DNA of 64,000 nucleotides from Diplosphaera chodatii. Lineage: Eukaryota; Chlorophyta; Trebouxiophyceae; Prasiolales; Stichococcaceae. Made by a program: the position numbers and the translations under genes. The notes under the pieces were generated by a model that saw only the letters and a program-made list of their open reading frames with translations, did not search any database and had not been told where the DNA came from. Where the stretch lies: the NCBI GenBank assembly GCA_032358165.1, contig JAALGY010000061.1:1426001-1490000 (forward strand). The letters are read 5' to 3'. Shown here in pieces: positions 21,920-32,791 of this stretch (its first letter is position 1; each line of letters starts with the position of its first letter).

Positions 21920-23606
21920 TCAAGCCAGAGCGGCCACCAGGAAGGTTGTGACGCCTGCCACAGCGGCGATGGGCGCCATGCTGCCCACCTGCAGGAGCAT
22001 GACGCGGACACGAGTTGCACAGCCTGATCTTCGGCTGCTTGCTGGCAAGTGAGCCGGCAGAGGCACCTCACATGCATGCATGATATGTTGCCTACCGGAG
22101 CGGGTTTATGCGCAGGGCAGTGCAGCGAGTGGCACTTGACGCACCTTGGAGAGGGCGCCCTGGTCGGGTGGCGCGACGCCGGTGGCCGCCTCTGGCGATG
22201 CTGCAGGCGCGATGTCGTCCTGCACAAGCGAGCAGAGGGTGTCAGCTGTGCACATCCACACCCACTCCGCACTACAGCAAGCCTCGTGTGCAGGGGAACT
22301 TATCAGGTGCCGATGCAGGGTGGTGCAGCATCTCACCCCGCCATCATCCGCGCCATCATCACCCTCAGCTGGGGCCGCACCGGGAACGCCGTCATCCTCA
22401 GCATCGTCGTCGTTCACGCCCTGCAACAAGGCGACCAGTCTCCGTGACGCCGCTGAGCACGCCAGCACTGCCTGATGTGTGGTGTGACAAAGTCTGCAAT
22501 GGCCATGCCGGTTGCATGAAGCAGCAGCCAGGTACACAGCAAACTCACCGGGCCAGTCCCGGCGGCATCGTCCTCATCGTTGGCCGGTGCAGGCGCCACA
22601 TCGTCCTGCTTAGCACAGCAGTGGCACACCAGATCACCATACGATGATCATTTCGTCCTAGTCCCGCAGCAACAGGGTGCAGATATGGTGCAACTGCAAT
22701 CCACATCATAAGCATCCGTGCGAAAGGGTCAGAGGCATAAGAGACCTAAATACAAAACAGCAAAGCCTCGCACCCCGCCGTCGTCTGCGCCATCATCGCC
22801 CTCAACTTCTGGAGCCGCGCCCGGGATGCCATCATCCTCAGCATCATCGTCGTTCACGCCCTGCACCGGGGCATGACTTGCGTGTTAGTGTGCACTTGTG
22901 GTGTTCCATACCTCACCACGTGGCCCCAGCGCCCAAGAAGCATGGCACTGCTTTTGGTTGGCGGCCACCGTGTGCCGCATTTGCAACAAGTACTATGCAG
23001 TTCATGCAGGGCAAGCTCACCGGGCCGGTGCCAGCAGCATCATCCTCGTCGTTGGCCGGCGCAGGCGCCGTGGCCTGCAGCAGGTCGCGGGACCTGTGTG
23101 CAGGGTGCATGGGGGTTAGTCAGATAGTTGCATCGCCATGGACATCCGGGCCATGGTCGGTGCGATGGGCGGCGTATGAACCACGACAGCCTTTCAAAAC
23201 CATGGTACATCAACATCAAGCTGCTGTGCTGCACGCTGTACGTCCACCAAGCTGTGAGCCAGCTGCACCTCAGGTAGCTCCACATTGGGGAGCGAGGACC
23301 TACGATCAAACAACCCCGGCTGCCAGCGCTCACCTCACAACGCCGACCTCGCTCTTCACTGCCGAAGCGCTGCCTGCGTTGGGTGTTTGTTTGGTTAGAG
23401 ACGCTTGCAACATGACAAGTGTACCTGTCCCTGCCGCTGCACGGGGCGATGGCGCTCATCAGGCGATCATCGTCTTGGCTATCTCGCTCAACAGGTGCCT
23501 CTGGTGAAGCCTCGTGTGGATCACGGACCAAATTAGTCTCACCAGCAGCCGCCAGCGCGATGCACAGCACCGCCGCCAGCAGCAGAAAGCGGTTTGCGCT
23601 CGCCAT
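21920..23606 (-). CDS. Secreted acidic micro-exon repeat protein C, GPI-type tail
   Basis: Third member of the acidic family; ten exons sum to 645 nt, 214 residues. Exon 1 (23606-23543) is a signal peptide (MASANRFLLLAAVLCIALAA). Exons 23500-23425, 23358-23334 and 23262-23209 form a charged N-terminal part with a Val/Gln/Asp helix (LAHSLVDVQRAAQQLDVD). Then come two exon types in alternation, all phase 0: 23074-23021 and 22605-22549 (APAPANDEDDAAGTGP) and 22860-22774 and 22420-22337 (GVNDDDAEDDG...GDDGADDGG). Exon 22219-22145 (Ala/Pro-rich, ending GALSK) precedes a 69-nt last exon (21988-21920) with tail MAPIAAVAGVTTFLVAALA. The identical last-exon length and overall layout tie it to proteins A and B. 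Its repeats use phase 0 exons while A and B use phase 1. Function unknown. Confidence 0.75.
22337..23074 (-). repeat. Two-exon tandem duplication inside protein C
   Basis: The exon pair 23074-23021 plus 22860-22774 is repeated as 22605-22549 plus 22420-22337, offset by about 440-470 bp. Coding differences are few (Ile/Val, and one extra codon in the first copy). The unit is close in size to the alpha/beta unit of protein A. Confidence 0.8.
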
Positions 23607-24031
23607 GTCGGCCGACTATTTGCGGAGGTGGCGCAGCGTCGACAGTCACGTATGGGCGATGTGCGCGGCGTCGACGTCGAGCAGCAGTCGGAAAGGGGCG
23701 CCTGCGGGGCCAGCTGCCGATCACACCGGCGGGCGCGTGTGCCGGCTCGTGCCGGGCAGGGGCAGACACCTGCCAGCTGTGACGGCAATCTGCCCTGACG
23801 TCACCTCAAGGCGTCATGTTGATGCTATGCGTCGATTGACCACCGCCGTGATGATGTGCACGGGGAAGGCGGAAAATCCTTCGTGATGCCAGACTCGGAT
23901 TACAGTGAAGGACGCTGCAGCAATGAGCGAGTCTCGGTTCGCAACTGCAAACCTGCATGTCCTGGCAGCAAGGCAGCGCAACTGACCAATCTTGCCGCTG
24001 CTGCAAGCAGCGTTCCGGACCCCGACGCGAG

Positions 24032-27000
24032 TCAGCCGTCAGCGTTGCTGCTGTGCATGCTGAGGTGCAGCGTCACCCTGCCGATGCCGTCTGCCGCCAG
24101 GCGCACCGCCAGCTCCCCCGAGCCAGAAGGCCGCCGCTGCTGCTGCTGCTGTGGGCCTGCCGCCATTTGCCCGTCCTCATGTGGGTGGGCGGCATCGCTG
24201 GTGCCAGGCGTACTTGCAGCCTGCTGCTGCTGCTGCTGCTGCTCCAAGGCTGCATCTGCACCTGACGACGCGCGGCCACCAGCGGCGGCCTGCTTCTGCA
24301 CCAGCATGTGGGCCGGCGGCAGCGGCGGCAGCTCCGCCCGGACGCTGTCGCCCCGCGCCGGCTGGAAGCAGGATGCAGCATGCTGCTGCGCCAGGGCGTC
24401 GCGCGAGGGCGGCCTGTCCGTCCGCGCTGGCAGCGGCACGGCCGCCTGACCACCTGACTGCTCAGCGTGTGGGTGCCACAGCTGCGGGCGCCGCTGCCAG
24501 CCGGCCGCCTCCTGCCCGCCGTCCGATAGCCTCGACGCACCGCTGCCGGGCGGGGGCCGCCCTACAGGGCTGCTGCTGCGAGCTCTGTCCCCCGCCAGCA
24601 GCTTGAGCGCGGAGCGGAGGCTGCTGCCGCCGCCGCTGCCGGCGCCGTCGCCCGGGCACGCCTGCTGCTGCGCCGCAGGATCAGCATCGAGCTGCCGCGC
24701 TGCAGGGCTGCCGGGGCGCAAGCCGTCCGCCGCGGGGCTGCTGGACCGCCTCGCCGCTACGGGGCTGGCCCGCAGGCCCAGCGGCGGCTCCTGCGGCTGC
24801 GGCGACTGCCGCTGCAGCAGCGCCCAGGCGACGTTGGACACGCCAGCGATGTGGTGCGGCCCATGGCCGGCGCCCCGCTGGTGGTGCTGGGACTCTGTGC
24901 CCGCATGCGGCGGGGATGCCGGCGCGTCCGGCATCGCCACATCGTCATCGGCGGCTGGGGAGGCTCGGGCCGCGACAGCAGCAGCACCAGGGCTGCCCGG
25001 TGTCGCGGCGCCGTGCCCGTTCAGCTGCGGCGCCGCCGGTGCGGCTGCACCCGCCGCCGGGCTGTGCACAGGCGCCTGGAACGCCGCCCGCAGCGCATCG
25101 GCTGCCGCGTCGCTCCTCAGCGGCTGACGCGCAGGGTCGCTCGGCAACATCGCAGCCGCTGCCGTGCCGTCACCGTCACCGCCGCCGCCGCCGCCGCCGC
25201 CGGCGCCGGGGTGGCTGGCGTGGGCGGGCGCCGGCGCTGCGGGGCTGGCCAGGCTGAGCGCCCGCAGGTCGGGCTGGCTGGCGGCGTGCTGCGGGCCGCT
25301 GGCCACCGACAGCCGCGCCCGCTTTGCCGGCCGCTGCACCACGCCACAGGGCGACATGTTGGTGCGGAATGCAGACTTCGGTCAAGCACCCATTCTTCAA
25401 CGGGCAATGCATCGGTTTTTCCAGTAAGGGAATCACTGGATTGGCGGAGTGCTGCAGCGCGTGCAGGACGAGCCGGCGAGCACCGCACGACAAAGCACGA
25501 CAGCCCATCTGACAGCCCATCCCACACGCGCTGCAGCGCACAGCAGAGCGCGGGCAAGCCGCTCTTGTCACAGGAGGGGCTTCAGGGTGGCAAGGCTCTG
25601 GCGCACAGCAACTGCTGCTGCAGAGCAGGCTGGAGTGTTCACACAGCAATTTGTCCGTGCAGCATTGCCCCTTGCAAGCAGGACCAGCTCATGGACGACC
25701 GGAAGAACCCTTATTTGCCCCTGCGCTAGATGCGCACCTGCCCAGGGGCCTGGCCCCGCCGCACCGCGCCATCAGACGCGGTCTTGCAGAGCCCGCCGGC
25801 GCTGCCGCTCCTGCCCATGCTGCCGCCGTCCGATGCAGTCCCAGAAGCCTGGAGGATGGCAATGGTCTGTGTGAGATGCGGCAGACCGGGCCTTTGACAT
25901 GGCCGGCGCTTGAACCTCATAGCCAGCTCAACGCTACCGCTGGACAGCAGAAACATCCCAGCAGCGAACGATAGTTCCCGAACTGGTTGTTACACGACAC
26001 CCGCATGCACACCTGCAGCTCGCTGGCTGCCGCGGGGGCGAGCGGCAGCAGCGGCGGCGCCGAAGCGGCGCGCGCCGGCTCGGCCTTCACGCGGGAGCGC
26101 TGGCCGCCGGACAGCGCATCGTCGCTGTCAGTGGCTGCTGCCGCGGTGGACGCCCTCTGCTTGGGCTGCCGTGCCGCTGCTGCTGTGGCGGCTGCCGCCA
26201 GAGCCGCGGCATCGGCCGCGAGCTGCTCCGCTACAGGTGTGCCGACCGCCAGCGCAGCTGCCAGCGGCGGCAGCGCTGCGTCCGCCGTCAGGAGCACCTC
26301 TTGTACCTCCAGATCACCTGCAACTCAATAGGAGTTGTGACTCGATAGGAACTGCGCTGAACACGCATCAACAGAGGCAAGCCAATACTGGTTGGCAGCG
26401 TCACAAGTAACCATTGCAGGCGAATGCGCAAATCTCTGCCCACAGATATTCAGCAAAGGAGTGTGCACGACATGTTCACCGTGCCAAGAGACGCTCACAG
26501 GCGCACCCGTGTTGGAGCAGGCGGACAGCAGGTTCCACAGGCACTCGTCGGAGGGGTTGACCAGCGCCTGGCGCACCGCCCCCAGCCGCCCCGCCTCTGC
26601 CACCATGCCCCGCACCTGCGCGGCCCCTCGATGCAGGTCAAATCTCCTGACAGCTCAACGGGTCATACAGCACCATTCAGTACAATCAAGCCTCCGTGGT
26701 GTGCACACCTTCCCCTCATGTCTGCTAGGAGGAGTATGGCTAGGGTGGCGTTGCGGGAAATCAACACAGAGCACTGGCGACTCTGACGGTGTTGAATCTG
26801 TCGGAGAGCAGCTGGCAATGAGGCCGAGAGCGCGCAACAGGAGAGGGGCAGGGCGGGCTGCGCACGTTGCGGAAGTACTGGGTGGAGGCGGACTGCTGGA
26901 AGGAGATGCCCACCCACAGCACCAGGTCCGCGGTCGCCATGTCCTCCCCCAGCCGCTCGTACACCGTCTCCGGCGTGATGACGTGGTCTGCATGTGGCTG

Positions 27001-28587
27001 AAGCTCGTCGGGACGCAGCAGTCATGCACTCCTCAATGCTCGTTCCTCGAGCATGTGTCAGCCAACAGCAGCCTGCCCGCCAGCTGCTGATGTAGCAAAA
27101 GCTGAGGATGCAGATGGAAGAGGTGCTGCTGTCTTCCGACCCGGTTGGCAGGGGTTCAGCTGCGCTCAGCGCACCCTCGGCGTCGTCGTACAGCATGAGG
27201 CGCATGCGCAGGGGCGCGTGGCCGCACGCGGAGCACGCCAGCGGCTTCTTGGCCTTGAGCGTGCGCGCCATGGGCGGCGACAGCTTCACGACCCGCCCGC
27301 ACGCCGGGCACACCAGTTGCCGCACGCTGCCGTGCATCTCTACCGTCATGCCTGCAGAATCGCGTACAATCTGACTGATGCTGCGAACTGGCCCCCGTTC
27401 ACTGCTGTGGCGGGGCCCTTAGCTCTGCACAGCTCTTCGACACTCCAGCGGCTGAGCTTCCGGCACGACAACTGCCATTTGCCCTGGCGAGACCCACAAG
27501 TTTGCGCATGCAGCGGGACGCTTGCCCAGGTCTGAGAGAACCTTGAGCCCTGGGCGCTCACCGTCTGGGTTGGTGTCGGGGTGCCAGGTGTCCATGCCCA
27601 CCGCCTCGCCCAGCCCATCGATGTTCAGGGTGTAGTGCCGCAGCAGCTTGCCAGCGGCCGCGAGCCCCGCCAGCGCCCTGTGCGCCGCCGCCGGCGCCGC
27701 CGCCACCGCCTCGGTGTAGATGTCCGAGAAGAAGGCCTGCGCCGCAGGGTGCACAGGGATGCGCTAGGTTGCAGCGCAGCTCCACCAGCTGTGCAGTTGC
27801 CTCTGCTGCTGCAGGCGCTTTGCCACACTACCTCACGGTGGACAGGTGTTATGAAGATCGCGAACACAGCATGCACTTGCTGAGCCGCAGTGCCGCACCA
27901 GGGCCTCCAGGCGCTGCTTGTCGAAGAAGGCGTAGCTGAACAGCCGCATGCCGTCCGCCAGGCCGAAGCGCCGCGCCGCCCGCTCGTACAGCCCGCCCTT
28001 CGTGCTGAAGGTGCTCATGCCTGGGGCGCAGCAGCCGGCCTCCATCTGAGTGTCTTCAGCTCAAAATCGAGGGTGTGCAGCTGATCTTCATAGCGTCCGT
28101 TTGAAACGATGTGCGATGACAGGCGGTGCGCCGGTGGCCATGTGCTTCAGAGATGCACAGCAGGCTGACTCTGTGAAGCGGCACGGGTTAACGGCCGCAC
28201 CTGACGGAGCTGACAGGCCGCTGCCCGAGAAGACGACCACCCTGGAGCAGCCCGCAGCCAGCGCCAGCAGCTTGGCCAGCTCGCCGCCATCGCTGCGGAC
28301 GCCGGGAGCTCCCCTGCAGGGTCCCACGACAGCCGAGTCTGGGCAAGCGCCGCGTCAGCCAAACAGCTGGCCTGCAACTTGTCTGCATGACACAGGCCAC
28401 AGCAGGCAGCGCCCCCAGCCCTCAGAATGGGCCCTAGAGAAGCATGACGTGAGGATTGCAGCCCCTTATACGCCGTTGACTTACATGATGAAAGCTAGGG
28501 CTGATGAGTGAACGCTCACCTGGAGTCCGCCCTGCGGCGGAGCGAGTAGCGCCCAGGCGGCGCGCCGCCGCTGCCGCTGCCGCCCAT
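24032..28587 (-). CDS. Divergent sirtuin (SIR2 family) with long disordered C-terminal tail
   Basis: NAD-dependent protein deacylase family. Ten exons (28587-28520, 28313-28201, 28020-27899, 27736-27562, 27351-27175, 26987-26866, 26615-26507, 26317-26013, 25848-25738, 25333-24032) sum to 2604 nt, 867 residues. The NAD-binding motif is unusual (FSGSGLSAPSGMSTFSTKGG instead of GAGIS...GIPDFR). The core motifs are present: YTLNIDGL for TQNID, MHGS for the catalytic His, two Cys-x2-Cys pairs (CPACG, CSACG) for zinc, and LWVGISFQQSAS in the distal Rossmann motif. After the catalytic core come an Ala-rich segment, a basic run RPAKRARL that looks like a nuclear localisation signal, and a 434-residue exon rich in Ala, Pro, Ser and poly-Gln. 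A role in chromatin is inference from the NLS. Start 28587 is supported by phase fit across the first intron. Shares an 835-bp divergent region with the COQ2 gene. Confidence 0.85.
24120..24260. repeat. CAG/CTG trinucleotide runs (poly-Gln coding)
   Basis: Two CTG-rich patches (near 24136-24150 and 24219-24243) encode Gln runs of five and seven in the tail of the sirtuin on the minus strand. Confidence 0.75.
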
Positions 28588-29421
28588 GCCGGCTCACAGG
28601 CTGCGCCGCGCCACCTCTACGGAAAGGAAAGGAGAGCACTGATACGCATCAGAGACATGGCGTAGCACGCCACGATGCAACGACAGTTCAGCGCCGCAAA
28701 ACAGCGGCAATGCGAGCCTGCCGCCTTGCATTGAGTTGACAGACGTGACTGCGGAACCCAAGCATCGACAGGCCGGCTGAGGAGGTCACGCCACAGTGGC
28801 AGGGGAGTGCTGAACCATCGCCATGTGTGCAAGGAGTCATTGTGAACGCTCGTGTCAGTCAGTGTGCGCGCATTGCACCTGGCATGTGAAGCAGCTGGTG
28901 CACTGAGCTGTCTTGCAATTGCCGAGCTAGCAGGACACAAGGGCTGTCTGCACCACGCAGTTCAGCGATGTGACAGCGCTGCCTGACGATCCTCCGCGCA
29001 CCACCTTGTCTATACTCCAGGCTGTCAAACAAAACTGATGTAGGCTCCTGAGACGCCTGAAAGCCTACACAAGACGCAGCAGCAGATGTGGTCTGTTGCG
29101 GTCGAATGTACATGTGACAAAGCTTTGTGTCTGTCGAGACTTGATGTGTCGAAGCGTGATGCAACAGATGTCAGGGAGAGAACAAATGTTGCCAAAAGTT
29201 GCATCACAAGACCATCGTTGCGCAGCGTGCGACTCAGACACCATAAAGCTGGCCGCTCAAACTGTATGCGGCTGCAAACGTCGTAGTATATCCAGCGGCG
29301 GCAACGCCGGCTGCTGGTCTGCAGATCGTGGTCACGGCGCTTCACGCCTGATCATTGTGCCAGTTAGATCGAGCAGAACATGTGACAGACTGAGTACTGA
29401 AGCTTCGGACAGCAAGGTCCA
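28588..29421. other. Divergent intergenic region (sirtuin / COQ2)
   Basis: About 830 bp between two divergent starts, so likely to hold both promoters. No exon or RNA gene supported. An open frame at 29096-29539 (+) overlaps the COQ2 start in another frame and is treated as chance. Confidence 0.45.
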
Positions 29422-32245
29422 ATGGCTCACCGCAGCCGTGCTTTGCTGCAAGCTGCCCTGCTGCAGTCATGCCACGCCGTGCGACAGTCCGCTGCCGGGG
29501 CTGGCGCGCCCGACAGCACCAAGGCAGCTGCGGCGATAGGCACAGCGTTGCGATGCCTGTCAGCCGCGGGCTCTGCAAGCGACTCGGCCGCTGTGCAGGA
29601 GCCGGTCGCCCATTGGCGCACCAGCTGCCCAATGCCAGTGCTGCCGCACATCGCATGCCAAGGGTTCACTGGCGACTGCAGCAACGGTAGGGGTCTATAC
29701 CTCAGGGATGGTGAAGACACAACGGCGGGTCGGACTGCGCAACGAGGCGGCAGCCGGGACTCCAAACTAACGCACCTGACTGGGGGTCACGCAGCGGCCG
29801 GCTGGCAGGCAGACGTGCATACGAACCTCCTGCACTTTCGGCGCCGCTGTGCAAGCAGCAGCAGCGACAGCAGCGCTTCCAGACCTGCTGCTGGCAGGTC
29901 CTCTGTGGCCGGTGCGCAGCACAGCCCCTTGACACACCCGCAGCCCAGCACGGCACGCTCAGCGGAGGACGCTGCGGCGGCCGAGGTTGGCAGCGGCAGC
30001 GGAGGTGCGGCGGCGGTGCCTGCCTCCTGGCTCGAGCGCCGCTGCCCGCGCAGCCTGCTGCCCTATGCGCAGCTCATCCGACTCGACAAGCCAATAGGTA
30101 TGGTGTTGGCCTCATCCACATAGCCCTCTGTGGTCCACATCAGAGCTGCTTGTGGCCGCAGCTCATTGCAGCAGCCACGGCAGCGGCGGCAGCAAGAGCA
30201 CCGACAGCGCAGAAGTCAGTGCTTTCAGGTGCATGTCGCAGGCAAACCGGTTGGGCAACATGGACTCCAGCATGCTGCGGTGCAGCGCCAGGACCGCCCT
30301 GTATGCGCGCCACCCAGCACGGCCACTCACATGAGCATGCTCTCCGGCACAGGCACCTGGCTGCTGGCGTGGCCGTGCTTCTGGTCCATCGCGCTGGCGG
30401 CGCCGCCGGGCGCCGCGCCCGACGCCACGCTGCTGGCGCTGTTCGGCGCCGGGGCGCTGCTGCTGCGCGGCGCCGGCTGCACGGTGCGCGGCTGGCCTGC
30501 CACGGCAGCGCCGCCTGCTGGCGACGAACAGGGTCTCACTGTCCAGTCGTTGAGCCTGAGGGCCTGAGGAGCATGTGTGCGCATGTCTGCGCACATTCGT
30601 TCACATTGCTGACTGCAGGTGAACGATCTGTGGGATGCGGATCTGGACAAGAAGGTGGCCCGCACCGCGAGCCGGCCGCTGGCGGCCGGCACCATCACCA
30701 GGACGGCGGCAGTCGGTGCGCACCAGACGGCGCGGCTGGGTGTGCATGTGCGGCCACGTGCTGGCCTTCGGTTCTGCCCGTGCCCTGTGGCCACCTGCTG
30801 ACATGTCTTCCGCAGGGTTTCTGGGAGCGCAGCTGCTGGCGGGCCTGGCCATCCTGCTGCAGCTCAACGCCTACAGCATCGTGCTGGGCGCCTCGGCCCT
30901 GGCCCTCGTCTTCACGTACCCCCTCATGAAGCGCGTCACCTACTGGGTGGGGAATGCCTGGCCCTTGAGCACACCCACACGCCTTGCGTGATGGTCAGCC
31001 ACCTTCACGCGCAAGTGATGTCGTGAATGTTGACCAGGCCGCCTGCGCGAGCCTGCGAGTGTAGCCAGACGCCAACCCTTCCCTCCCTGTCTTGCCGCAG
31101 CCGCAAGCGTACCTGGGGCTGACCTTCAACTGGGGCGCGCTGCTGGGGTGGGCGGCGGCGCGCGGGGCGTGCGACTGGGCGGCGGTGCTGCCGCTGTACG
31201 CCGCGGGCGTGTGCTGGACGCTCGTGTATGACACCATCTATGCGCACCAGGTGGGTGCTGGATCCGTGTGTCATTGCGTATCGCTGCCTTGTCTCCTGCA
31301 AGTGCTTGCTGCTGCTTGCAACCCATGCCATCACACAGCTAGTGGTGCTGCACTGTGCACGCCTTGTCGTGGCATCCGGCATGCAAGCCCAGAGCACTGC
31401 GCGGGAGCGTCGCACGGAAGTCAGCATGGCCGCCTTGAGCGGCATGTGTTGCGTGCGCAGGACAAGGCGGATGATGTGCATGCGGGCGTGCGGTCCACGG
31501 CGCTGCTGTTTGGTGACGCCACAAAGCCGTGGCTGGCGGCCTTTGGCGCCGGCAGCATCGGGCTGCTGGGGCTTGCAGGTGGGCACTGCCAGCTCCACTT
31601 TGACAGACCACCATTCCTGCTTGCCAACCGATGTTTTCGCTAATTGCTGCTCTCCATGGCCCTTTGCGCCAAGCACCCAAACATCCATGTGAACTGACTG
31701 CTCTTTGCAAAGTTTCTCCGCACGCTGTCCATGCTTGTGTGATGTGCGTATGCATGACTTGGCTGCAATGTTGCTGGCTAAGGCCCTATCTCATCGTGTG
31801 CAGGGTACACGACGGGCTGCGGGGCACCGTTCTACCTAGGCCTGGCCGCAGCGGGCTCGCAGCTGGCTTGGCAGGTGTGCCTGCATGCTGGATATGCGCC
31901 CCTTCCTGAACATGCCTCACAGTTCGGAGGGCACCCAATCGGTTGTGCTTGTCCTTTGATGAGGTAAAATATGTGTGCTTTCGGAAACCTGTTTTCTCAT
32001 GCGCTTCTCGTGGACCGCTCGCTCAGATATTTGGCCGTTCAGGACAGCTGCAGCGTCAGGCAATCGCATGCTATGTTGGCCGCTGTGTCAACCCTTTTAT
32101 TCCTGCCTGATTTCCGCCCTGACACTTGCAGGTCGCTACTGTCGATCTAGACTCGCGGGCCGATTGCCTGGCCAAGTTCAACTCCAACAAGTGGTTCGGC
32201 GCCGCCGTGTTCGCGGGCATTGCGGCCGCACGCCTGACGGCGTAA
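29422..32245 (+). CDS. COQ2: 4-hydroxybenzoate polyprenyltransferase, mitochondrial
   Basis: Attaches the polyprenyl tail to 4-hydroxybenzoate in ubiquinone synthesis, in the mitochondrial inner membrane. Eight exons (29422-30097, 30353-30483, 30619-30715, 30816-30946, 31101-31250, 31461-31578, 31804-31874, 32132-32245) sum to 1488 nt, 495 residues, with every junction in phase. The first 210 residues are Ser/Ala/Arg-rich and low in acidic residues at the extreme end ([15 protein letters not shown]), as expected of a mitochondrial presequence; the pre-domain is longer than usual. UbiA signatures are intact: [12 protein letters not shown] at the domain start, [20 protein letters not shown] (first Asp-rich motif), and YDTIYAHQ joined to DKADD by splicing (second Asp-rich motif). 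The hydrophobic helices between them are also present. Confidence 0.93.
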
Positions 32246-32791
32246 GCGCTGCCGGCAGCCGGCAGTTGGCAGCAGTGCGCTGTCACAAGGGTGACGGCAC
32301 TCGGAGAAATCACGTTAGCTCGCCCCTCCGATTGGTGTGCAGTTTCACTCAACATCATCGTCTGTCGCCCCTGGGTGTACATTATCATAAACTTATGTGG
32401 CCTGCTGCGCAAGCCTGCTATGGGCTCTCTGTGCCAATGTTCCCTTTGAGTCTCATCGGAAGCCACTTGCGCCGTGTGCTTGTTGCAGGGCTTCCAGACG
32501 GCTGGCGCTCAGCAACGTCAACGTGGGGCGGCAATGTGGCAGCAGCTTGTAGCACGACATCATGCGTTGCAGCACGTCGTGCACGGACAATATTACAAAA
32601 CGGAGGGCCCAGATAAAGGGCGAGCAGGAACGTGTGTAGACTGGAGCTTGCTCCAATGTCGGCAATACTAGGGCAGCCATCCTGCTGCCATGTTGGGCAC
32701 AGGGTCCTAGCGAAAGGCGGTTTCTGCCAGTCAACCACGCCACAGCTTCACATCCCATTTGCAACGCAACAGCGACGCTAGCACTGGTACA
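32246..32791. other. Intergenic region
   Basis: About 0.55 kb between two plus-strand genes: COQ2 3' UTR and the promoter/5' UTR of the charged protein gene. An in-frame ATG-less extension upstream of 32792 is not used. Confidence 0.4.

Noticed and set aside
24851..25729. 292-codon plus-strand open frame
   Set aside because: It mirrors the GC-rich sirtuin tail exon on the other strand, is Arg/Ala/Gly-rich and has no domain.
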